Shown here: positions 7,717-14,148 of the stretch, piece after piece
How the letters are laid out: the number at the start of each line of letters is the position of its first letter
How positions within the stretch are numbered: position 1 is the stretch's first letter
Source: Bifidobacterium breve
GTDB lineage: Bacteria; Actinomycetota; Actinomycetes; S36-B12
Reading direction: 5' to 3'
Assembly: GCA_945900705.1 (NCBI GenBank)
Contig: CAMDKJ010000022.1
Coordinates: 1 to 15,800 of the forward strand
Length of the DNA stretch: 15,800 bases
The notes under the pieces: generated by a model
What the model was told of the DNA's origin: nothing
The model's input: the letters and a program-made list of their open reading frames with translations, nothing else
Databases searched by the model: none
Program-made: the position numbers and the translations under genes

Positions 7717-8929
7717 CGACGAACTGGCCGTGCTGCCGTCAAGTGTCTGGTTAGCCTCATATCCAAAATCTGGGAACACCTGGTTTCGCTTCGTCTGGAA
7801 GGCGGTCGAGTCGGCCCAGGATGAAAAATTCAAGCCGCATGAGTCCGCGCAGCCATGCCAGATGGAGTACCTGACCACTTGGGGTATTGATGCCAGGCGC
7901 CTTAGTTGCGACGAATTGGACTTACTGAGGTCAAGATTGGAGTTGGTTACCAACGACCGGTCAGGTCGCCCAACCCTGCGCAAGACCCACGAGAAGTTTC
8001 GTAGCGCACCTGATGGCTCGGGGTTATTCCCCGCGGCAACCTCGCGTGCTGCCCTGGTGATTATTCGAGATCCACGTGATGTCGCGTGTTCAGCCGCTCG
8101 GCATTTCAATATGAGTCTGGACGGTGCGGTTGATCTGCTCTGCCGGCGCGATCCACAATCCCCTGGAACCCCATCGGTACTTATGAGCCGTCAGCCGCAA
8201 GGCTCTTGGTCAGAGCACCTTGATAGTTGGCGCCGTTTACCCACCTACCCGGTCGCGGTCTACCGCTATGAGGATTTCTTGGCAGAGCCGCATGCGACTT
8301 TTGGTGCAGCATTGAAATTCTCAGGTCTAGAAGTTTCGGAGAGCGAGCTTGTCTACGCCGTCGAATCAACGCGTTTTGACAAACTGCAATCGCGTGAGCG
8401 TGAAAGCGGGTTTAGCGAGCGCGCGACGGGCACCGAGGTTCCTTTCTTTAGAAAGGGCCAAGCCGGGGGCTGGCGCGGTGAGCTAAGTGCTAGCCAAGTT
8501 ACTAAGATTGAGCGCAATTGCGGCGCCTTGATGGAAGAGTTTGGCTACGTCATCGAAGGTAGGTTGACATCAGCTTCCCCGTCCACTGCGAACCAGGTGA
8601 AGCTATCCGGTGACAAATTGTTTGCGGCTGCCGTGCCGCCAAAGCAGGATGTGCCGCTCGACCTCACTACTTGCTTTGTTAAAGATGACCGGGTGATGAC
8701 CTCACAAGTTGGCGACGACTTAGTACTTGTGACATCTGACTACGAGTTGATGGGCCTTGACCAAATGGGGGCGTTGATCTGGGACTACCTAGACCACCCG
8801 ATGTCATTTCAGGAGTTAGTAGACACCCTGTGTGAACAGTTCGGGATAGATTCGACTACGTGCATAGACGACACCACGCCGATGCTGCAATTATTGCTAA
8901 ACGGTGGCGCGCTGAACGTCATCACTTAA
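7709..8929 (+). CDS. Sulfotransferase fused to a C-terminal PqqD-like peptide-binding domain
   Basis: A 406-residue protein likely to transfer sulfate from PAPS. The start ATG 7709 overlaps the preceding stop by eight bases; an in-frame start at 7607 would add 34 residues ahead of the fold. The 5'-phosphosulfate loop is SYPKSGNTWFR (residues 17-27, Lys20). The 3'-phosphate site is IIRDPRDVACSAARHF, with Arg120 and Ser128 at the usual spacing of eight, and YRYEDFLAEP follows later. From about residue 315 the protein changes to a PqqD-like winged-helix module (LDQMGALIWDYLD, FQELVDTLCEQFGI, LLNGGALNVIT), the RiPP recognition element that grips leader peptides. The fusion suggests that the sulfate acceptor is the leader-bound precursor or that this chain presents the leader to partners. 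Last rightward gene of the operon; it ends 28 bases from the convergent YcaO gene. Confidence 0.9.
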   Translation: MASDELAVLPSSVWLASYPKSGNTWFRFVWKAVESAQDEKFKPHESAQPCQMEYLTTWGIDARRLSCDELDLLRSRLELVTNDRSGRPTLRKTHEKFRSAPDGSGLFPAATSRAALVIIRDPRDVACSAARHFNMSLDGAVDLLCRRDPQSPGTPSVLMSRQPQGSWSEHLDSWRRLPTYPVAVYRYEDFLAEPHATFGAALKFSGLEVSESELVYAVESTRFDKLQSRERESGFSERATGTEVPFFRKGQAGGWRGELSASQVTKIERNCGALMEEFGYVIEGRLTSASPSTANQVKLSGDKLFAAAVPPKQDVPLDLTTCFVKDDRVMTSQVGDDLVLVTSDYELMGLDQMGALIWDYLDHPMSFQELVDTLCEQFGIDSTTCIDDTTPMLQLLLNGGALNVIT

Positions 8930-8953
8930 CGGCGGGCACGAAGTTAAGATTTC
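8924..8953. terminator. Possible weak bidirectional terminator between convergent genes
   Basis: In the 28-base gap between the sulfotransferase and YcaO genes there is an inverted repeat CTTAAC (8925-8930) and GTTAAG (8943-8948) with a 12-base loop, followed by ATTTCTT. The six-pair stem is AT-rich and the T run is short, so it would be a poor intrinsic terminator. Its position between two convergent stop codons is the main point in its favour. Confidence 0.22.
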
Positions 8954-8957
8954 TTAG

Positions 8958-11225
8958 CTACCAGAATATTGGTGTCGGGTTAAGTTCAGGTTCCGTTAGA
9001 GCGGTATCTCGCCACCCCATCTTCACCGGTACTTCGTACAATCTTCCTGGTGCAAACCGAGGCCAGAAGTGTCGGATGCCTGGTACCACGACTTTAACAA
9101 CTGGCATGCCGATATCGGGCTTGGTCATATTTGCCACCGACATAGTCATGCCGTGATCAGCAAGTAGTGTGACCACCTTTTCAACATTGGCCTTGCCATC
9201 GGTGTTCCAGTCGTGCGCGTGATCGGTTGGTGTGGTGAGGGCTAGATTGGGGTCAGGAAGCACATATGGGTGCTGGTCCATTGTTGGCGTGTACCACCAA
9301 TTAACTTCTGGCTTTGAAACGTCTAGTTCGGTGGGCGCACCTTGGGCCTCCATTGAGGCGATCATCCCGAGCATCTGATTCATTTCGGTTAGTGAGCGGA
9401 GCAGCGCCCCACGTGGGTCACGGTGGGCGCCGAAACCAAGGAGGATTCGAGGGAGTCCGGTACGCGCCTTCGAGGCGGCCACGAATGCTGGGATGCCGAG
9501 GTCACTGGTCACATCGAGTGCCCAAATATCGCGGTCAAGAACTTCGCTGTAATGGGCTCGCAGGCGATTGAAATACGGATCGGCATAGGTGGTTGCATAG
9601 GCGTCGATATCGACTCCTGGCCTATTGATCCCGTTGTACCACCAGGTTGAAACGGCGTCACGTTCAACCAATTCGAAGAAACCTTGTAAAATGGCATCTT
9701 CGATTGAGGTACCAGCGGCATTGCCATTTGAATCCGAACTGCAACCGTTGCGTGGGTATTCGCCCACGTAGTTATAAAAGGTGTAGGAGGTTGGTAGCCA
9801 CACGCGCCGTTGCTCGGTCAACGACCAAATTGGCGACCAAGGCATTTCCACATCCGGATCGAATCTCTTCGGGATTACATGCTTGCCGTTGCGGGAGGCG
9901 TTCCATTCCTCGCGGGTGTCGTACTGGTAATCACTAAATAGCATGCACGACCGCGGGTCAATCGCCAGTTCGCCAAGTTTGGTCATCGAGTAAACCATGC
10001 TCGGTTCATCGCCTGCATAGGTTGCGGCGTAACGTTCGATGGCTTCTGCCAAGGCGCCCGCCCGCGCCTGTTCAGGGGTTGTGCCTTTACCGCCGGCATT
10101 TTGCCGAAACCCGCATACTTTCGCACCCTTTTTCACGGTGGCGAGGTTAACCCCCGACTCAACAACGTGCGTGACGTCATTGTCCAAGTTCGTGCGTTGT
10201 AGGTGTTCAACTACGCCGGTGACGCGGCTGACCTGGTGGCCATAGGTGTCCAAGGTCTGTTGCGGGGTAAGGCGCCGGTAGCTGCCATCATCTTTGGCAT
10301 CGAGCGCACCTGTTTCGAGAACTATTTCAACCGGTGCGTTTTCTAAGGTGAGTGGTTCACCGCAGGTCTCGCACTGCGGTCGTCGCACTACGTGGTGGAT
10401 GGTGCGGTCACCGTTTAGGTGGTCGATAATTGTCATCATCGAAATGGCCGGGTCCTGATGGGCGCTAGCGTGTGGCCGGCCAGCGAAAGTCCGTAAGAGT
10501 TCGAGTGCGATCTCACCACCAGCGTGTGCGAGCGTGGTTGGAGTCCAGCCCTTGGCAATTGGACCCATGCGTTCGCCGTCACTGAGTAAACGTTTCTCGA
10601 CCTGTCTATTAAATTGCAGGCGAACCGCCAGGCATTGCCAGCAGGGGCCGGGTGCGCCAAGCCACGGGCCGATGGATGGCCGGACACCACAAATGTTTGC
10701 GAGCAGCACCGGGGTACCCAATTCGTATGCCGCCTGTGCCACGGACTCAATGTCGGGATTTAGATAGTCATCAGCTATCACTACGACTGCAGACACCGAG
10801 GCGAGGTCTGCTGTTATGCCCAAGCCGTGCGCGGAAATCGACTCCCGGATGTCAGTAGTTGGCACATCACCAACTCCAACGACCGCAACTAGGGTTTGGG
10901 ACAAAGCTGCGGAAATGTGATCTCGCCACCACATCCGGTATACATCAAGAGGGCCATCCACCTCGCTGGCATCGACCACGAAGCCGTGCTCCATCAAAAT
11001 CTGAATGGCCGCTGGTACCTCTTGCTCGGTGGCGCTGCCTTCGGCGACCATTTTCGCCGTAATTTCAGCCACTGTTGCTCGTCCGTCAATATTTGGCGCT
11101 AATGCGGTGAAAAGCTCCCCGGTCAGTACTTGCTCGTCCCCATCGGTGATCAGGTAGATCTCTTCGGGTGGAGCGATGATGGTGCGGCTGTGAGGCTGCC
11201 AGAGCGGGATCAACTCAGTATTCAC
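8958..11225 (-). CDS. PatD-like TOMM cyclodehydratase (leader-binding/E1-like region plus YcaO)
   Basis: A 755-residue enzyme that would use ATP to cyclise Cys, Ser or Thr of a precursor peptide to azolines. Residues 1-90 look like a winged-helix leader-binding element (IPLWQP, TVAEITAKM, LMEHGFVV). Residues about 110-290 are an E1/ThiF-like region with two CxxC pairs, Cys195/Cys198 (GPCWQCLA) and Cys285/Cys288 (QCETCGEP), expected to bind zinc. The YcaO domain follows, with GKGTTPEQARAGALAEAIER (379-398), SDSNGNAAG (497-505), the Glu-rich helix GFFELVERDA (515-524) and HFWPRFAPGRLY (719-730). The protein ends ELNPTPIFW, a Pro-rich C-terminus of the type that reaches the active site. The start is GTG 11225; an in-frame stop lies 27 bases upstream with no other start between. 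Length and order match cyanobactin PatD and other fused TOMM proteins. It is not co-transcribed with the facing protease operon. Confidence 0.93.
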   Translation of the reverse strand: MNTELIPLWQPHSRTIIAPPEEIYLITDGDEQVLTGELFTALAPNIDGRATVAEITAKMVAEGSATEQEVPAAIQILMEHGFVVDASEVDGPLDVYRMWWRDHISAALSQTLVAVVGVGDVPTTDIRESISAHGLGITADLASVSAVVVIADDYLNPDIESVAQAAYELGTPVLLANICGVRPSIGPWLGAPGPCWQCLAVRLQFNRQVEKRLLSDGERMGPIAKGWTPTTLAHAGGEIALELLRTFAGRPHASAHQDPAISMMTIIDHLNGDRTIHHVVRRPQCETCGEPLTLENAPVEIVLETGALDAKDDGSYRRLTPQQTLDTYGHQVSRVTGVVEHLQRTNLDNDVTHVVESGVNLATVKKGAKVCGFRQNAGGKGTTPEQARAGALAEAIERYAATYAGDEPSMVYSMTKLGELAIDPRSCMLFSDYQYDTREEWNASRNGKHVIPKRFDPDVEMPWSPIWSLTEQRRVWLPTSYTFYNYVGEYPRNGCSSDSNGNAAGTSIEDAILQGFFELVERDAVSTWWYNGINRPGVDIDAYATTYADPYFNRLRAHYSEVLDRDIWALDVTSDLGIPAFVAASKARTGLPRILLGFGAHRDPRGALLRSLTEMNQMLGMIASMEAQGAPTELDVSKPEVNWWYTPTMDQHPYVLPDPNLALTTPTDHAHDWNTDGKANVEKVVTLLADHGMTMSVANMTKPDIGMPVVKVVVPGIRHFWPRFAPGRLYEVPVKMGWRDTALTEPELNPTPIFW

Positions 11226-11263
11226 TTCGCAATCATATAATGCGAAATATCATCCAAATGCAC
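11222..11263 (-). CDS. Possible 13-codon leader ORF coupled to the YcaO start
   Basis: On the minus strand, GGAGGG (11276-11271) is followed after seven bases by GTG (11263-11261), which opens 13 codons (MHLDDISHYMIAK) closed by a TGA overlapping the YcaO GTG as GTGA. Shine-Dalgarno strength, spacing and overlap together suggest translational coupling for the YcaO gene, which has no ribosome binding site of its own. It is far too short to be a RiPP precursor with a leader. It conflicts with a leaderless start from the TATGAT box inside it, unless two promoters are used. Confidence 0.3.
   Translation of the reverse strand: MHLDDISHYMIAK
11232..11237 (-). promoter_or_regulatory. Possible -10 box TATGAT for a leaderless YcaO transcript
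   Basis: Reading leftward, TATGAT lies exactly six bases before the GTG of the YcaO gene, the distance expected if transcription starts at the start codon. No Shine-Dalgarno sequence lies directly before that GTG. No good -35 hexamer is seen 16-18 bases further out, which lowers confidence. Confidence 0.4.
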
Positions 11264-11280
11264 CTTTTATCCCTCCAAAC

Positions 11281-11289
11281 TGCGATAAT
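11281..11289 (+). promoter_or_regulatory. Extended -10 box TGCGATAAT for a leaderless MFS transcript
   Basis: TGC followed by GATAAT (11284-11289) forms an extended -10 element. It ends six bases before the ATG of the MFS gene at 11296, so transcription would begin at or next to the start codon. There is no ribosome binding site before this ATG, which agrees with a leaderless mRNA as is common in actinobacteria. No clear -35 box, which an extended -10 can do without. Confidence 0.5.
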
Positions 11290-11295
11290 TCATCC

Positions 11296-12951
11296 ATGAA
11301 CCTGCAGATGGATTTAGCCCAACTTTCGAGAATTCATCACCACAATCCCGATGTCGCTAAACCTCCGGCAGGGGGTGAATCTCCCAAGCCCCAGGACGGT
11401 TCCAAAGTCAGCAAAGTGCGGATGGGAATGGCCTCGAACATCGCCCTAATTGCACTAGCGACCGGCCAGTTCCTCGTCGGACTTGACCTCAGTGTCATGT
11501 CGGTTGCCCTGCCTAGTATTCAAAAGGAATTCGGCGTTGGCATGGGTCAGTTGGAATGGGCGATGATGGCATACATGGTGGCTGGAGCCGCCCTAGCGGT
11601 GCCAGCGGGCGCGCTCGGTGACCGCACCGGCCGCCGGCGTCTTTATTTGATCGGTACCTCAATTTTTGTTGTTGGCTCAGCCATCAGCGCACTTTCCCCT
11701 GACATGGGGGTTCTCATCGTTGGCCGGGCAATTCAAGGTGTCGGGTCGGGATTCATGGGCACCTTGGCCCTTGCCATGTTGACATCTGCGGTTGCGCACG
11801 ATCAGATAGCGAAACTAATTGGGCTCTGGACGGCGGTTACGTCGGGTGCTTCAGCGTTTGGGCCAATCATCGGCGGCGCGATGGTGCAATTCTTCGGCTG
11901 GCGTTGGATGTTCGGCATCAACGTTTTCTTGATGGCTGCGGTTATTCCACTGGTGCTGCGTGAAGTACCTCGTGATACCCCAGATAAATCCTTGAACCGC
12001 AAAGTCGACTGGCTGGGGTCCTCGATACTAACCGTGGCAATGATTTTGATTGCGGGCGGTTTGAGCATGCTGGAAAGGTATGAGTATTACCAACCTATTG
12101 TCTATGCACCTGTGGCTGCCGGGTTAGTTGTCATACTGATCTTGGTGATGCAGCAACGGCACAGCCTCGTTAAGCTGACCAACTGGGTCTCGATCAAGAT
12201 TGCGCCGATCCCGGCGACATTAACTATCTCGGTTTTACTTTCGATGGTTTTGGCCGGGGCCATGATGCAGCAGATGATTCTTGTCCAAAATGTGCTCGGG
12301 TTCACCCCGATGATGGCGGGTATTTCGTCCTTTGGTGCCTCTTTAATGCTGATCGTGTTCTCGCCCATCTCACCAAAGATCATGGGCCGCATCGGCTTAG
12401 GCCCGACAACCTGCATCGGCCTGGGCATCACGGCAATTGGCTTGTTCGGTCTCCACCTGACCACCCCGAATACCGTCCTGTTGCAGATCATGTTCTGGTT
12501 TGCGGTTATGGGGGTAGGTATCGGTGTCGGGATGCCGGCCGTCTCAGCAGGTGCAATGATGGCAATCCCACGCGAGCAAATGGGCACCATCGCAGGCTTC
12601 ATGGCGCTCATTAGTTCGATTGCGGCAATCTTAGGTATTGCAGTTATGAATGCGATCGCGGCCCTCAAAGTGACGTCAATCTGGCTAGTTGTCGGGGCCG
12701 ATTTCCCGGACGTTAAGTCACTTACCGACGAGGTGATTTCTGGGGCGATACCTGAAATTCTCGCAAGTCATGGGCAGGAAACCGCCACGGCTGCGGCTTT
12801 GGCTTACACCGCTGGGGTCACCACCTCCTTGCTGATTGCGGCGTTCGGGGTGGCGATCGCGGCAATCGTTGCCTTTTTCCTCCTAGGTTCCAGGGGCAAG
12901 ACATCCAAGAGCGCCGAACACCCGGTGGCCCCAGAGCCCGAAAAACCTTGA
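11296..12951 (+). CDS. MFS drug:H+ antiporter-2 family exporter (14 TM)
   Basis: A 551-residue membrane transporter of the EmrB/QacA (DHA2) type, probably exporting the finished peptide and so giving self-protection. An unusually long hydrophilic N-terminus of about 45 residues (His, Pro, Ser, Lys-rich) precedes the first helix. The family motifs are present: LDLSVMSVALPSI at the end of helix 1, motif A GALGDRTGRRRLYLIG (residues 105-120) between helices 2 and 3, and a motif C-like Gly/Ala/Pro pattern (SGASAFGPIIGG) in helix 5. The rest shows hydrophobic blocks consistent with 14 helices in total, and a charged Pro/Glu-rich tail. The ATG 11296 is supported by the -10 box six bases ahead; an internal start near residue 42 is an alternative. 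It is transcribed away from the YcaO gene, from a shared 70-base gap. The substrate is inferred from context only. Confidence 0.87.
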   Translation: MNLQMDLAQLSRIHHHNPDVAKPPAGGESPKPQDGSKVSKVRMGMASNIALIALATGQFLVGLDLSVMSVALPSIQKEFGVGMGQLEWAMMAYMVAGAALAVPAGALGDRTGRRRLYLIGTSIFVVGSAISALSPDMGVLIVGRAIQGVGSGFMGTLALAMLTSAVAHDQIAKLIGLWTAVTSGASAFGPIIGGAMVQFFGWRWMFGINVFLMAAVIPLVLREVPRDTPDKSLNRKVDWLGSSILTVAMILIAGGLSMLERYEYYQPIVYAPVAAGLVVILILVMQQRHSLVKLTNWVSIKIAPIPATLTISVLLSMVLAGAMMQQMILVQNVLGFTPMMAGISSFGASLMLIVFSPISPKIMGRIGLGPTTCIGLGITAIGLFGLHLTTPNTVLLQIMFWFAVMGVGIGVGMPAVSAGAMMAIPREQMGTIAGFMALISSIAAILGIAVMNAIAALKVTSIWLVVGADFPDVKSLTDEVISGAIPEILASHGQETATAAALAYTAGVTTSLLIAAFGVAIAAIVAFFLLGSRGKTSKSAEHPVAPEPEKP

Positions 12952-13246
12952 ATTTTCTCGGTTTAAGGCCCTGACTTTCACCTTGGGGTACCCCACTTTG
13001 ACGTCGGGGGCCGGTTACGGGTAATCTTCGCACTTGTGCCTGAACCATCAGGTGCACCCTGTTGTGCGCGACTTCCCCCGAAGATGCGCACAGGGCGCGA
13101 ATGCGCCGGGGATCAACATGCGATTTGGCGTCCTGGCTGCCTGCTGGTAGCGCGACACACCCGACCGCGTGGGTCGAAGATCCTAGAGGGAATTGCACTA
13201 CCAGCTCAGTTTTGACCGACGCGAAATCGAACGAGGAAGGCAAAGA
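12952..13246. other. Gene-free stretch between the RiPP cluster and the str operon
   Basis: I see no credible gene in these 295 bases. They contain a perfect GGGGTACCCC palindrome (12985-12994), the str promoter (12998-13027), an untranslated leader of about 210 bases and the rpsL ribosome binding site. No strong intrinsic terminator for the MFS gene is visible, only a poor CCGAAAA/TTTTCTCGG pairing around its stop codon. Reading frames crossing the leader continue into rpsL in other frames and are not credible. Confidence 0.6.
12998..13027 (+). promoter_or_regulatory. Probable str operon promoter
   Basis: TTGACG (12998-13003) is followed after 18 bases by TAATCT (13022-13027), a good match to a housekeeping sigma factor -35/-10 pair. 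Transcription would start near 13034, leaving a leader of roughly 210 bases before rpsL. It is the best promoter-like pair in the gap and faces the ribosomal genes. Confidence 0.55.
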
Positions 13247-13621
13247 GTGCCAACGATCCAGCAGTTGGTCCGCAAGGGCCGACAGGACAAGGTCACCAAG
13301 AGCAAGGCCCCGGCCCTCAAGGGCAGCCCGCAGCGGCGTGGGGTCTGTACGCGCGTTTACACGACCACCCCGAAGAAGCCGAACTCGGCGCTGCGCAAGG
13401 TGGCCCGCGTTCGTTTGACCTCCGGTGTCGAAATCACCGCCTACATTCCAGGTGTTGGCCACAATCTGCAAGAGCACTCAATTGTCCTCGTGCGCGGCGG
13501 CCGCGTCCGCGATCTCCCCGGAGTCCGCTACAAGGTCATCCGCGGTGCCCTCGACACTCAAGGCGTCAAGAACCGCAAGCAGGCCCGTTCTCGCTACGGT
13601 GCGAAGAAGGAGAAGGCCTAA
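13247..13621 (+). CDS. rpsL: 30S ribosomal protein S12
   Basis: A 124-residue S12 of the small ribosomal subunit, at the decoding centre. The GTG start at 13247 gives the standard N-terminus (PTIQQLVRKGR) and has AGGAAGG six bases upstream; an in-frame ATG at 13193 would add 18 unrelated residues. The highly conserved blocks RRGVCTRVYTTTPKKPNSAL, PGVGHNLQEHS and TQGVKNRKQARSRYG are intact. Lys43, whose mutation gives streptomycin resistance, is AAG and unchanged. Codon 88 (13508-13510, CGC) is Arg, whereas Lys is found in E. coli and M. tuberculosis, where K88R confers streptomycin resistance. First gene of the str operon; its stop overlaps the rpsG start (TAATG). Confidence 0.98.
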   Translation: MPTIQQLVRKGRQDKVTKSKAPALKGSPQRRGVCTRVYTTTPKKPNSALRKVARVRLTSGVEITAYIPGVGHNLQEHSIVLVRGGRVRDLPGVRYKVIRGALDTQGVKNRKQARSRYGAKKEKA

Positions 13622-14091
13622 TGCCTCGCAAGGGTCCAGCTACCAAGCGGCCGATCGTCAATGATCCAGTATTTAGTGCCCCCATCGTTACCCAGTTGAT
13701 CAACAAGGTGCTGCTAGATGGCAAGCGTTCCACCGCTGAGCGTATCGTTTATGGGGCCCTGGAAGGTTGCCGCGACAAGACCGGTACCGACCCTGTTCAG
13801 ACTTTGAAGCGTGCACTTGACAACATCAAGCCCACCCTCGAAGTGCGCTCGCGCCGGGTCGGTGGGGCGACCTACCAGGTGCCCGTTGAAGTAAAGCCCA
13901 ATCGCAGCATCACTTTGGCCTTGCGCTGGCTGATCGGCTACTCCCGGCAGCGTCGTGAGAAGACCATGACCGAACGCCTGATGAATGAAATCCTAGATGC
14001 TTCCAATGGTCTTGGTGCGAGCGTCAAGAAGCGTGAAGATACCCACAAGATGGCCGAAGCCAATAAGGCTTTCGCCCATTACCGCTGGTAA
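13621..14091 (+). CDS. rpsG: 30S ribosomal protein S7
   Basis: A 156-residue S7, the usual bacterial length, which starts assembly of the 30S head by binding 16S rRNA. The N-terminus MPRKGPATKRP, the segment INKVLLDGKRSTAERIVYGA and the region VGGATYQVPVEV are typical. The ATG shares a base with the rpsL stop (TAATG), so the two are translated together. The sequence is ordinary throughout. Confidence 0.98.
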   Translation: MPRKGPATKRPIVNDPVFSAPIVTQLINKVLLDGKRSTAERIVYGALEGCRDKTGTDPVQTLKRALDNIKPTLEVRSRRVGGATYQVPVEVKPNRSITLALRWLIGYSRQRREKTMTERLMNEILDASNGLGASVKKREDTHKMAEANKAFAHYRW

Positions 14092-14148
14092 CTAGAACCC
14101 CAACCGGATAACCACCCGACCCGATAAACGAGAGCAACGGAGAGAAAA

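Noticed and set aside
12102..12668. A 188-codon frame on the minus strand
   Set aside because: It is antisense to the MFS gene; its hydrophobic composition merely mirrors the transmembrane codons.
12985..12994. GGGGTACCCC palindrome as terminator of the MFS gene
   Set aside because: There is no loop and no following T run, so it cannot form a standard intrinsic terminator; an operator role is unsupported.
13193..13246. Earlier ATG for rpsL
   Set aside because: GTG 13247 gives the universal S12 N-terminus and has a Shine-Dalgarno sequence at the right distance.
12818..13477. A 219-codon minus-strand frame across the gap before rpsL
   Set aside because: It overlaps the MFS end, the str promoter region and much of rpsL in antisense, and has no recognisable domain.
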